Shown here: one piece after another, positions 14,401 through 29,400 of the stretch | How positions within the stretch are numbered: the first letter of the stretch is position 1 | How the letters are laid out: each line of letters opens with the position of its first letter | From: Aphis gossypii | Taxonomy: Eukaryota; Arthropoda; Insecta; Hemiptera; Aphididae | DNA: 64,000 nt | Direction of reading: 5' to 3' | NCBI RefSeq assembly: GCF_020184175.1 | Contig: NC_065531.1 | Span: 10,685,213 to 10,749,212, forward strand | Notes under the pieces: generated by a model | Seen by the model: only the letters and a program-made list of their open reading frames with translations | What the model was told of the DNA's origin: nothing | Databases searched by the model: none | Translations under genes and position numbers: made by a program

Positions 14401-17400
14401 TTTATCTAAACGATACAATTACAATATTATATACGTTACCGGATGAGGGAATCGTCCTGTGTTAAAATATAGTGCGTTTTGGTGCTCTTCGGAGAGTGGT
14501 GTTTGGGGTAGGCTGGTGGGAGACGGCGACCGTTTGATGAATAATCGCTTCGTTTTGTTCCGACGTAATTAAACGAGCCCGGCATCGAATATATCGTGTG
14601 CGATTTTCCGGGAAAATTTCGGTCGCGCGTCCGACACTACAATAAAACACGCGACCGTTGCGGGGGCGAGCGGATGGCCGGCAGTCGCGCTCACGCACAT
14701 ATTTTCACGCCATTAACCACGCACCACCGTCATCCGAATGCTCAGACATTATATGCGCTGTCCTACAGCGTATATACATATATTATATCGGCGACGTATG
14801 TTATTATTGTTATTTGTATTTATATATATTATATTATATATGTTGTGTGCTGTGCGTGCGGGCCTACGTGTGTGCCGGCGTTAGGGCGTGAATTGCGGAC
14901 GCGTAAAACCGTTTTTAACGCGCGTCGCGCCGCCGGCCGACCGTCATCATTCTTCTTCCGTGATGCAGTTTTGCCGCCCGCCGTCGCACTTTTTTTTATA
15001 TTTTTTATTCTATTTTCGCCACATGTCGTTATACGGTCCCGCATTATCATCGTAGTCGGTATAATAATATGTATTATAACGTGTGTGTGTGTGTGTGTGT
15101 GTTCGTTGCACCCGCACGCCATCCGAACGTATCATACATTATCGAGTTTATATTATATATATAAAGTGCGTGTGTGTGTAAATATTATTATATTGTCGCG
15201 ATAACTCCAGTGGACGACGGGCGGGTTAGAGAGGTTTGAAAATCGTGTGTTAAACGATGGTTTTGTATGATATACGACCACCTTTCGGCCAACGCTATAT
15301 TATAGTAAATATTAGGGCTATAGGATAGATTTATATTATTATTTTGCTACCTACGTACACAAAATCAAAAAATATGCGTTTAATTACAAAAATATTATGT
15401 AATATATAATTATAATTCACCAATATGTTTTAAATGATTACAGAGAGAAGCAACTTATTATAATGTTAAAACGAATAGAATACAGATAATTTTATGTGAG
15501 TTTATTATTTTTTGTTTGTTACCTGTTCTCACTTTTAATTTTTAAATAAACCCACGAAATTTTCACATTATTTTCGTCAATTACAAAAAATAAGTGGTTT
15601 TATAAAATTGAAATATTAGGAGCGTAATATGACGAGACATCTACCATTTTAAACTACTTTCAACAAAATATTCATTTTTGTGTTCATATTTAATACGTGC
15701 AATAATAAACATTATTCTTAGACTATGTGTAAAATAATAATGATTGCAAATATATACTTCTATGCTATATAGTAGGTTTCGAATAAATCATTGTTATGGA
15801 TATGGATATGAATTTAATACTACTTTAAAACAGTGTGAAAAGATTGATAGAAAAAATAAAATTAAATTAAAATTAGTCTAAATAGTATTTTTTTAAGTGC
15901 TATAAGTTCTGAACAATTGATAAAAATGGAGTTATCTTGTTCTTGCACGGAACCCTTCAATTACGTATTGATTTTAGTATAATAATTAATAATAAATTAA
16001 AAAGTTTTACGTTACCACAGATAATACTTTTTAAGTTATAACAAAATAATAAGCATTGTTATTTATCATTAAAATATGTAATAAAAAAAAGTTAACAATT
16101 TTCGTTTACCTATCTTATTTTAAAAGATACATAATTCAAACTGTTTTTCGACTTCTTGCACTAATAATAAATTACTCTTAATCAACATTGACCATTGGTC
16201 TATACAGATAGTCAAATTTTTTATGGTCTAAGAATAAGTAATAATTATTAAAGCATAATGATTATTATGAAGTTAAAAGTCGGTGAAAATAAAATATTTA
16301 AACCACCGCGACCGTTATAATATTTAAATTTTATCTTAATTTTAATTTAATAATGTAATACATATTTGACATTAGAATCAGATTTAAATTAGTTTTTTTT
16401 TTTTTTTATAAACAAAAAGAAAACAACTTTTTTAACAGTATGGTTAGTTATTGAATCTGTTTTACTATTCTACTAATAAATCTTTAAAATAAAGAAATAA
16501 ATAAAACAAAGGTGTTTTTTTTTTTAATTTAAGAAATGGATTTCGGAATATAGTTTTGTATAATTTGTAGCAGTAATTTAAATACTATGTATTATATTAT
16601 TTCAAAATCACGAAAGCTCATTATATTATAATCTACAGAAGAGAATAGATAAATTAAAAGGAAAATAAATAATTGAAGTTTTTTTTTTTTTGAGATTAAA
16701 ATTATTCAAAAAGTACAAAGTTTTTATGGGTCAGGTGGTGTAAAAAGCACCAGAAGTAATTTTATTTTCATTTTTACATTTGTAAAAATGGTAAAAAAAT
16801 CCCAACCATTATTGTATTATTATAATATAAGGAATCCTTATACTATAAAGCAAGAAAACAACCTTTTAAGATATTAAAACTGTTTTCGCTATTTTCTTTT
16901 AAGTACTTATTTTGTAGGTATAAGAATAATATAAAGAAACGAATTGTATTTTGTTCAAACGTTATATTTTTAAAGCCACTTATTAACTTATTTTATTTTT
17001 ATTAATACTTTTTCTATGTTGTTTGCATATTACACTAAAGAAAATTAATATATTATTTTTTATGTATATGACGTTATGTTAACCATAACAAGAATTTCAT
17101 TCAACACTATTATATGAATGAAAACTACAAAATTATTTTGTAACAGCATTATTTATAAAAATTGTATTTTTGAACATTTTTAAAGTACAATTTTGTTCTA
17201 TGATTAGTATAATAGGAATAATAATAAGAAAGCATTGTTACATTTATGAACGTCAAAGGTGATTTTAATTTCAACTCAAATATTATCATCTCTGTTAATT
17301 TTGTAAATAAAAAGTATTTTTTTATTTTTTTTAATAATAACGTACAATATTTAAGTTAATAGATGTTCACTAAAATATTTTAATACAGTATACATTTAAA

Positions 17401-20400
17401 ATTATAGGACTACGTTTGTTTTAATAAAATGTGTATTCAGTTTGAAGCCTAAAAATATAATTTACTTACTTTTGTATATGGTCAACTGGTGTTGATGATA
17501 GTCTTGCGGGGGTGTCCATGGTGGTTATAGAAAAATATAACTTATAAAGGACCTACAATATTTTTAAATTTGATTAGTACTATCGATATACTAAAGTTAA
17601 AGAAAATTGGTCTGATCTATTATGATTTGTGAATGTTTCTGTATTTTAATTTATTAATAAAACATGCATATGTCACATATCATGTTTTGTATTTGCACAA
17701 TAAGTATTTATACAATTAAAATAAATGCACATTTAAACGTATGTTATAGAACAATATAGTTTTTATCATTAATAACTTTATATTAATTGTAAATTTATCA
17801 TACATCTAGCCAAATTGTATAAAAATTATAAAAACATAAATTTATTTAACTTTAAAATTTACATTATTAATTATAATACGTATGTATGTAAGTAAGGAAA
17901 AATATTTTAAAATATAATAAAACATGTTATTAACTTACTATCATGTACCAAGTTATTTAGTAACATATAATATTACACATTTATACATATATTTTGTGAT
18001 TTTTGGATTTCGATGATAATGATTGTTGTAATTCCATCATTACCTAAAAAGTAGTTATGATATTTAAAACCATTTAAAGACGCTGATTGCTGATATTTAG
18101 TCAATTAGAATAAAAAAAAAAATTCGAAGTATTATACACAAATACATACACAGTCATAAATCTATTCGTAATAAAATTATACTCATTTATATTTGATTTT
18201 TGTTTATTTTATGTACTATTAGTAAATAATGTAGGTGACTTGCATCTTATGCATATAATAATTTAAATGTTAGATTCTAAATTCTTGTTTAACGATATCT
18301 CTTGCAATGAAATACAAATTATCATTCTAAATTATGAAAGTTATCGGTGTTTTAGTAATATTATAAATATAATAATATAATAATGTGAACCACCATTATG
18401 ATATTTATGTTGTGCTGTGAACCTCATTTTATACATATAAATGTATATTATATACATTATACATAACACAAATCAAGATATATGTGCCATTTTACGTACG
18501 TTTGTTCTATATTTTTATGTTATCCCATCACACGTTCTCACTTAACTATTTTTTATTACAATGCTACATTTATTAATAATAATCATTCGGCCAAAACAAG
18601 CATGTGTGCCTAACCAGTCTAGTTAAATATAAAGTTTCGTGTATAATTATTAGATCATCAGTTGGGATCTAATAGTTCAGTTTAAAAATTAATTATAACT
18701 CCGTTTTACAATTTTTTTTTTTCGAAAACGTATCTATTTAATTTATCATTTATATAAATAATTAATTAATTTTACTATTATTTACATGTTATGTTTTAGG
18801 CAAAAGTACTATATAGAAGAAGTTAAAACCAACTACAGAGTAAATATGTATCTCAATATTCAGAATTTGGATTTAAACGATCTGGGAACTTACGCATGTT
18901 TAGCGACAAATTCTATGGGACACGCAAATAACTCAGTACGAGTACACAGTAAGTTCACTGAATAATTTTATTGTTATTAACTAGTTGAATATTATTTATT
19001 AAGCAAATAATATTGGAAGAGGTCATATTATTTTTATACGTATATTGTAAAAAAAAAATATTGATAAGAGCCATATTTAATTGTTAGTAATTTTGCTTGT
19101 GAAATATTATATTTTGAAACGAATTTGATGACCTTGTGAAATTCAACAAATTTTGTTAAAATTTAATAAAATATTAATTATTAAAATACTAAATAATGTC
19201 ACGATTGTTCAGTTTTGAATGATTCGTATATCATTTAAAGGTGAATTTCTACAGTTGGGTTAATATTTTCATTATAACACCTAATTCATAATTGTGCACT
19301 CTGGTTAAATAACTATTTAAGCTCAGATTGTTTTTATGATAAAATAACATAATAATATTTTACAGTTATACCCCGCACATTACTTACGTTGACCCTTTCT
19401 ATTGTTCATATCTACAATATGCATTAGTATAATATAACCAACCCAGGTAATTGATTTTTATTATTATTGCAACACTAGGTTTTATACATTAAAATATTTG
19501 GGACCATAATTGCATAATAATTGATAGTATTTTGCGTTTACAGTACCATCGTATAATAATAAACACATATAACACGATACAAATAATACTGTTATACAGA
19601 ATTAAAAATATTTATACAACTTAGGTATATGCCAATAATAAAACCACAAAAAGTATTACGCTTACGTCGTTTTAAATACATAATATTAAATTATTATAAT
19701 ACATATTATAATATAGATGTTAGAATATTATATTTTTATATGCAGATTGTGACAGAAATAACGGATAATTAATGTAATTAACTGCAACTATGCAATAAAC
19801 TTTATCCTGTTTGATATTATTATTTTTCCTTTCATATTATAATATTATTATAATCAAAATAAATTTAATAATATATTGACTATACCTACTAAAAGTCATT
19901 GTGATTACATTAAAATTTTTAGTTATTTTCGATAAACTCTATATACGTATTATAACAATTGACATCCACGTATGATAGCGTTGAGTTTTTTATTTTGTTT
20001 TTATACCGTTATATAAATTCATTGATTGGCACGAAACGATCTCGTAAAACTTATTATGCTAGAGATTGTACATATATATGTGAACTTTTTTACCGTCAGT
20101 ACATAAAAATAGACTAAATATACCAAAATATTTGTGCGGCATTATGTTCATACAATATTATTGAAACATTGTAAGAGTTGTACGGACATGGGCATTTTTT
20201 AAAAATGTTTCTAAACATAGAAGCACCGTTAATTTTGAATGGGTATATTTCGCCATACAAAAGTCCACTTTTATTTTTTTGTTAAAATACTTGTTAGATA
20301 GCACTTACCTATCAGATATCAGTATTATACTGATCCGTTTGAAATTAACGCATCAATGATACACTTACATTTGGGTTTCATCACTAACGTGGCATTTTAT

Positions 20401-23400
20401 TTACACAATCCAGAAAATAGTTTGTTAAATGCATGCAAAATATGTTTGTATGTATAATATAGAAATACTTATACCACAACTGAAATGTGATTTGTTTCAT
20501 CCAAAGTTTTTTTTTTTTTTATTTTGGTTTTTAATTGTAAAGCTATGGTACAAGTTTTAAAAAGTACTAAATATTTTGGAGCATATTTTTTTCCCTATAT
20601 CTAGTTGATATACTGGTTAACCCGTATTTTATTTATGTCAATACCGCGATTACCATCAAATTAATTACATTTTGACTTTGTGAAAAAAACGTCTGTTTTT
20701 CTCTTGGTGGTACAAACTAAGTAAAAAAAAAAAATATATAGCGGCGCTTCGACAGTGTAATATATCTAAAAGCAGAGTTTGCCCATTTAAACCGCGTACA
20801 TTTCGTTGTTTTCAACGAAGTTTATTAATTTACCAACTTCTGGACCACTATTTATTACAAGCACGCATCAAAATATCAAAAATATTGTACAAATTATAAT
20901 TTTGTAAACAATTATGTTAATAAGTACGATAACTTAAGTGAAGTTATTAAGTATAATGTGGCAACTTTTATGAATAAAATGATAATAAAATATGCCCGAC
21001 GGTAACCACGTTTTTTAAACGGGTCGCCGACTATTTCTTCAGTGCTCCAACCACTGTTCATATAACCGTGCGGTGAGGATGCTAATGCATACTTCGATTG
21101 TTCCACGATGGTAGGTACGAGTTGGTCTGTTGTGCAGTCATTCGGTTGCATGATTACTACCTGTATAAAATATTCTGAACAATAATTAAAATATTATGCA
21201 GTGTACATCGATATAGGTACTTGGTTTATTTTTCAACGATTTTTTTTCAGCGTGTTATATATTTTTTAATAATGAATAAAAATTAGTAATTTTGCAACGA
21301 AAACTTTTTGCGTAAACCTGTGTATATAAAAAGCTATACCAAAAATATTAGGTATTAAATACTGTAACTATTAACTTGACAAAAATATCTTAAAATAATA
21401 TTTGAAAATTTATATTTTTGATTTTGTTAACCCTGCAATTATATAGGTACACCTGTAAAAATGCATATTTTGCAAATAAATAATTTTAGTATTGAGAAGG
21501 TACCTAATATATTTGGTATACTTAGCTTTTTTTATAACATAAAACAATAATTAGTATTTTTGTTCAAATTACAATATAACTATAAAAATACTTGACTATA
21601 AGTGTTCATTATTTTTGGTGAATTTAATATAAGATTTAAACTAATTCTAGTATTAAGTAAAATATATTAAGCAGTATTTTTAATGTGTATGCAAACGTAT
21701 TACTAATTGTCAGATATTATTATAACAAAAAGAAGAAGAATTTGAAAATTATCATAAGCTAAATACTTAAGAAAAATACACCGTATAATGTTTATATAAA
21801 TATATATAAAAAAAAAAAATAAAAAATGGTTTAATACGCAGAACTAAGTACCTACTGAAATGTGTTGTATAAAAATACAGTTTTATTTAAAAGTTAATTC
21901 AATAAATCTTCATATTTAAACTATTTTTCATTTTTATTGGCATTATTACTTTAAAAGTATATGGATTTGAAGGTAATAATAAAAGTAATAAAAAAAAAAA
22001 TGAAAGTTTTAGTATATTATGACTTAAATTCAAGTATAAAGCTAATATATGCGAATTTAATGTGTTTGATATTATGCAGTATTCTAAAAATCTTTATTCT
22101 AAATAAAAATTGAAATCTATGTATCTCTAAACTTAATTAATGTTCTATATACATTATTCAAGAATAATTGAGTAATATTGGTAAAGAATATCGTACCTAC
22201 TAACTATATATAAAAATTTAAATACCCGATAATATGAATTAAATTTTTTGTTTGCTTTTGTAAAATATTTTATTATTTTAATTTCTATAATACAATATGT
22301 GTACTATTATCCACATAAATCTTGAAAATAAACTGCAACGAGCGTGTGCTTACATTATTTTTTTTTTATATATATATTTTAAAAGGCATGGTATTATTAC
22401 AGAATTAAATAATAATAATTGTTATACGTTAACAAATATTTATATGGTACATACTATGTTTATGTGTTTCCAAACAAAAGTTATAATGGTGTTATGAAGT
22501 TCAAACGATTAAGGTTTGGAATGTGTTTTTGAAAACAAAATAACAATGATTTTAGAACCCGAGTGAGAAATAAACAAAAAAAAGTACTGTGGGCTTTTAA
22601 CGATAATGAGTTCCAATATTCGCAGTGGGTAATAATCTACACCTGGTAGGAGCCTAATAATGTCGTTGCGTGCAAGAACGAGGAAAGCCGAATCGCCTAG
22701 TGGGGTTTTTGGCAAATGGTCCAAAACCGTTTATTGGCTATCGTATATTTCTATTGATCATTTGGTCATAAAAAAAAAAAATAAATAAAATAATAAATAA
22801 CGATGAAAAGAATTCGATTCACATTGAAACTTAAAGACGGGAAATAAAATGTTTTCTTTTTATATATATAAATAAGTTTGAAATTCAAAACTCATAAAAG
22901 GTAGTCATTCCTGATAACTGGTAAGTATATACTATTCGATAAAACTTTAAAATACATAATTGATAATAAACTGTTATGAGGTATAATATATTAGACAAAC
23001 CTGTGATGTTTTATTTTCAACAAAGTTTTATGGACACATGTTCAACTCAAAACAATTTTTTTTTTATTTACACTATGCATTACAATTTGAATTTAATATT
23101 ACTACGAAACTCAGTATTGGAGTAAAATAGTATAATAACCTAAAAATGTAGATAATTAATATGTAATAATAATTAATAGTGAAAATGATTAATAGTGGTC
23201 ATAATATTACTTAAATAATAAATATTGTACTTACTTATTTGATAGTGATTTAGTTAGGTAGCTTACAGAGGCTTCCATATTTAAACAGTATATTCATTTA
23301 AAATTATAAAACATACCTACTTAAATTAAGAATCATCTATTTATTTATACTTTTAAAATAGGTATATAATTATTATCCATACTGTATGTTATATTTAATA

Positions 23401-26400
23401 TATAATTGTTATCTATTTGAATGAAATGAGTTAAACTGGTTATTGCTAAAATAATACGTTTAATTTAAATTCATATAATATATAAAATAAACAGGAATAA
23501 TGTATATATATATCCATTTATTAAGACAGGGGATAACAGTTTGTTATCCTTCGTAAAGTGCTTTTCGACAAATAAAAATGTCTCGGTTGAGTTATACTAT
23601 TTTTTTTTTTTTTTTTATTGGAGTTTTTTATTAATATTTTATTTTTTTTTCGTGAGCGTCCATTCTAAAATGTCCCGTCTAGGGATAAATGACGCGTGAC
23701 CCCTACTGACGACACATGGTGGCGTTATCACACAGGTGTTGGTAATATCCACCGTTCACGAAGCCAGCAATGCTATACAAATACGACAGACCCATTATCA
23801 TAATATCCACACCCTGCAGGACACATTCGCGGTGCACGGGTGCAGAAAAAATGTATGAGGACCGTTCTCACTATAAATTTGAATTTTTGCACAGTGCCCT
23901 TCTCATAACCCGTTTCTATATCTTGATAATAATATAAGTATAACAATCATTATTACATTTAGCTATAACATTACCCTATTGAAAAGTGGAGTTAATACTG
24001 TCATAATGTTAGGGGTAGAACATAATTCTGTACTACACTCATCAATGAATGGAATTGTAAACGTTTTAAGCCACACAATTCGGAAATATGTTGTACTCAA
24101 ATTTTAATGCAATTTTCCAAGCTTTTTATAAGGTTAGGTAGGTATTTGATTATTTAATTAAGTTATAGAATTTTACGTACGTTTTTTACACAAAAATAAG
24201 ATCAACATCTAAAGGATATAATAAAATAGTATTAGACCACAAACAATGTTTAGATCAAACAATCAACGAATATCACTAATATTTGATTCATCAAAATATA
24301 ATAAAATATTTTTCAAGTATTTGTTACAAGTAAACAAGTACCAAGGTATCAAATTATTATTATTTTTTTTTTTGTTTGTAATTATTAAAACTCGTTAATA
24401 AAATTTGTACCATTGAATTCAATTGACAAAATTTTAAGTTTTGACATTTTAAGTTCATTAACTTTTTTATAACGTTATTATTTAAGAGAATAAGATAAAT
24501 TTACAATAATAAATAATAAATATCAACATTTCCCAGAAAGAGTAGTGTTGTTTTTGGGGTCATTTTGATAATCGATTATTTGATCAAAATCGAATGGAAT
24601 CATGTTCCCGAAAAGATAAAATGTGCGGAATCGTGCTTTACCGATTGGTGAACAGTGGTGATGTCCAATGTTTGTTATACTTGAGTGTAATATGGAAAAA
24701 TTTGAAAATTATTAAAATATTTCATTTTTCCTCTCCACACATATTTAAGCGGCATTCTACATTAGGACCAAAAATGTATTAATCTTGCACGTCATATAAA
24801 ATTAACTAAAGCCTAATACTTCTGTTTAATAACTATGTTTTGATTAAGATTAACATATTTTGGTAATTTGTTCGTGTAAGTACGTTAATTGTATAGCATT
24901 TATCTTTGATAAATTTGTTTTGACCGTCAGTACACTTTGATTTATTTATATATATTAAATATATAATATTTTACACATTATGTTTAACTTTTATGATAAT
25001 TAAATATGGCATCGTTATAATGTATTCAAAAGCTGCATTGTGGTATTGACGTCTGATTGACGGATCACTAATTCCAATAGATATTTTCAGGAGCTCCTGG
25101 GAAGAGTTGATAAGCTGCATTCATTTTAAAATACTCTACGGATTAAATCCATATGACTGTTTCAAATCATTGTTTAAATCATACTTCGTTTTAAGGATTT
25201 AAATTAATGTAGTTTTTTTATTTTATTTTAATTAATTTTTTTTTACATGATGAAGTTTTCATTTTTAGATTGTTGAGCATCATGATGCTGTTATACAGCT
25301 ACAATACATTATCTGCAAAATTTTATAAATAAATCGTTAACCACTTTTTTGAACTACAATATACATAATAGTAGATACTAATCAACATTTTTTAAAACTG
25401 TATTAAAATAAATATCCGAGTTAACCCGTAACGGTTAATGGTAAATAGCGTATATAAGAAATATGATAATATGTCTAAGATGTACTCAAAATCTAAAGAA
25501 CTGTGTTTTTTATTATATGAATGATCTTTATCAATTTTTGCAAAATAAAAGAACTGTGAACATTAAAATACAAAGGAAACAACTGCACAAAATTAATATA
25601 TTAATGAATATGTTACCATAATTTAATATTCTATTTTTATTATATATATACATAGCTACATATATCCACTATCCAGTAATACAGTTTTTGATTTAATTTA
25701 TATTATTTAAATTTGGTAAAATCTTGAATACTTAAAATAAAAAGTCTTAAAATTAATTTTTGTTTTTATGGTTTAATTATTAATTCACATCATTTTTTTT
25801 TTTTACCTATCGTTATGTATTGAAGCAGAAAATGACATATTATGTATATTAGTTTTATAGCGTACAACTTACTATATTTACATGTAATGTATGAGATACT
25901 TAATTTAAAAACATATATTTTTATCATAATTTACTGAAGTAAAAAAAGGAAATAATCGAATTTAATTTAATTTTAGTCAAGTAATCATAACAGTATAACT
26001 AAAAAATTAAAAATATATCTTTGATAAATCCATTTTTACGGTAGTATTAAGAACTATAAATAGTAACACAAACAATATACTTACATACTTACACATACAT
26101 AAATAAAATTTTTTTTTAAAAATATTTCATAAAATTATTTTATTTTATATAGATACTTTGTTAATAATAATAATAAAAATACTATGAGTTTAGTCAACTA
26201 TTATTATTAAATCATTGAATTATCTACCATCTTTGGATGATATTTATCAATAGTTTTATATATTCATGTCCTTATAGGTAACCAAAAAGTTACTTCATCT
26301 ATTATCGAGAATTTGACAAAACAATTACTTCAAACTATTTTCAAATTTTACCCTTCGAGTAAGAAGTATGTTGTGCTTTCCAAAATTACCCTTTACTGCA

Positions 26401-29400
26401 AGTATCCTACTTTCAAAACATGACAATAATTGACGGCTCATACTAATGATTAATTTAGTTTGTTATGAAAGTTTCTTGTGTCATTTAAGTAATTTTTAAG
26501 GGAAAAATAATGTTTTTTTTATAGTTTATTGATTTTATTTCATTTATCATTCAACCATTCAACATCAACGAAAAATCAATAAATTATTGATATAATATTT
26601 ACAACCTTTATTATAATATAACATATAAAATGTATATAATATATTTTAAAAAATGTTTAATATAATTTTAACGTTAAATTATCATTTTAAGGATTAAAAA
26701 TTAAATAATACGATTTTATCTAGGTACTTGAAATTTTAATTTTAATATTATGAATAATACGTATATAAGTATATTACTATATATTATGTGATTCCACATA
26801 CAGATTATTTGTTGCAAATTTCAGTGGTTCTTCTTTTTATTATTATTGTTTCATTAAGCAAATGTTAAAATTAAACATGTTTTCAACTTCGTTTTTTTAA
26901 AATGATTAACTGTTATTCATATTATCTAAACGCATTATATAACATAGAAAATAAACTAAACTTTCAAATACACCAAATTTGAAAGGACAAAGAACAATAT
27001 TTTGGACGATTGTTCACTATGGCCATAAATCATGAGCGTACACATAATATTTCGTCACTAGAAAACATTCGTGTAAAGCTTAAGAAAAAGAAAAAAAAAC
27101 GAAAGATGGTGAAAGTGTTGTGCAAATGGAATAAGTGTCAAATAAAAGTTTCTGGAGACCATAAATCATTCTAACCTAAACCCATAGTGTTGTATTGTGC
27201 ATATAATTGTTTAAAACATAGAAAACTGAAAGTTTATTTAAATCCTTAATATTACTGATCATTCGTGTAAGTAAAATAAAATAATATTTTTTATACACAT
27301 AGTTAGTTATATGAATATACAATATTTATAACTAAATAGGTAAGACATAGTAGATGCTATTCGAGAATACAATTCGTATCAAATAAAATATATTATTATA
27401 ATGGTCATGAAAATTTGATTTAATATTAAATAAAATAGTTGATAAAAATATGTTACAAAAAAGTGTGATTTATTTTTTCATGCAAAAAAAAGTACAACTT
27501 AGATTTAAAATATCTTTTTTTCACAGTTTTTATGAAGAATATTTTATTATTATTATTATTAAATTACAATATTTTAATTAACACAACTCAACAATTATTA
27601 TACCTAATATACAAGAAATAATTACAATTATTAAAATTTAATAACGAAATATTATGATAAAAGTAATAATTAGTGAATGGTATAAGACATAAAATACCTA
27701 GTATAATAAAATATAATATAACATAATAAATAGCATGGTATTAGGTAAAATCCGATCATAAAACGTAAAGAATAATATATTTGTTTTTAGTAGAATAAAA
27801 ATTGATAAGATTTTATTGAGGAAAAATTGAACGAAAGGGAAAATATTACAAGATAGTATTATCTATAAGGAGTATAATAAGCGGACTGATTTAGTCATTT
27901 AGATTAGAGATAAATTTCGAAAAAATACTAGAAATATGTTCTGTGAATATGTTTTGATTTGTAGTTCCCACATAAGTTTTAGTCTCGAGTTGAATATAGT
28001 GGTCACTAATCTTCTGATGAAACTCTTGGAGAGAGTTTTTGAAATTTTTTTTGAATATCTGGATCCTTTGAAGTTGGTTGTAAACAAAAGGTACATTTAG
28101 TGGGATTTTTGTGATTTTTAAAAATAATTATATCTGTTGTCGTATTAATTTACAGTAGTAAAAAAAAAAAAAAATCAAATACTAAGAAGATATAAGGTAC
28201 CTAATTTTTTATACCATTGGCCGTACAATTACACATTAATACAAATCTGTAGACTTACTTATTAGTTTAACTATTTTATCATATCCATATCGTATAATAT
28301 TTGTAATAATAGTGTATTAACTCCTTGAGTAAAATATGTACTTAATATGTATTATATATGTATTAAGCTATTTTATTAAACGTACAAATCCATTAATTTA
28401 TATTGAGTAAATAAATATTTTACATTTTTTCATTTCTTTTCATTTTAAAGCTACATTGATAAGGATTTGCTAAGTTTCTAATAATGAAGTCGCTGTGATA
28501 ATACTGATATTTTGAGTTCTATCTTTAAAGTTTACATTGCTTAGCTTAAATCTTTAAACTAAGGTTGATTCTGTTAAGTAGACATTAAATTGGTCCATTG
28601 TGAATTGAAATGACAACTAGTTCCATCTTTCATAAAACTTAATGTTTACTAACTAATGTAAATATTTTTGTTTTATTCCGTCATTTTCAGTAGTTATAAT
28701 TTCATATTTGAGCTTAATTTGAAATTATTAAATTATGCAATGAACAAATCTTGGTGGTTTGTTTTGCCATTTGTTAAAATAAATTAATCGTATTTTGGCA
28801 AATCATGATAAATACTTTTGTTACTTATAAATTAGGTTATACATTTCATGAAAGAATATTATTATAAACTGTCGGTTTTGTGTAATTAATAACACTACAA
28901 AAACGATCATCTTTTAGTATTCATCTTATTGTTGTTAAAAAAACTTGTTTCTTCGTTACGTACATACAAATTTTGCTTGTGATTTCATAATTGTATTCAG
29001 ATTTAAAATAGTTGGTTTGTAAATACATTTTGTACAACGTATTATAATCAATGTTAATAGAATTATTATTACGAAATGTTGTTTTTGCAGTTTTCAAACG
29101 AACGAATCTTATGTATATAGGTACCTCTTATATGCATTATATAAACATTGAGGGTTTAAAAATATTATAATACTAATTTGTATTTCGTTAACAGAAAAAT
29201 AAACAATTTGTCTTTCTCAAATTATAATTTCCTCCACTCTTTTTAGATTTGTTATAAGCGTTTTATACGATGAGAGTATTTTCGGTATTATGTTTATTCA
29301 GAAATATGTACGTTTGAATAATTGCTCATGGTTCACTTAAAAGTTTGTGTTGCTTATCATGGAAACTGATAAGTTTTTTACACATGCCTTAGGTTTTAAC

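Larger units (their letters stand above)
7145..18799 (+). other. 11.7-kb intron inside Ig3
   Basis: Large AT-rich intron with donor gtaaga and acceptor tttag. It contains a three-copy tandem repeat (7700-8120), a MITE-like inverted repeat (12,902-13,448) and a CpG-rich island (14,460-15,240), annotated separately. The rest shows short AT microsatellites and long homopolymers with no further exon of this gene. Confidence 0.6.

Noticed and set aside
14596..15204. 202-residue open frame in the CpG island
   Set aside because: It is made of translated (TAT)n, (GT)n and GC-rich low-complexity sequence, with Tyr/Ile and Cys/Val runs and overlapping open frames on both strands. That points to composition and not a gene.
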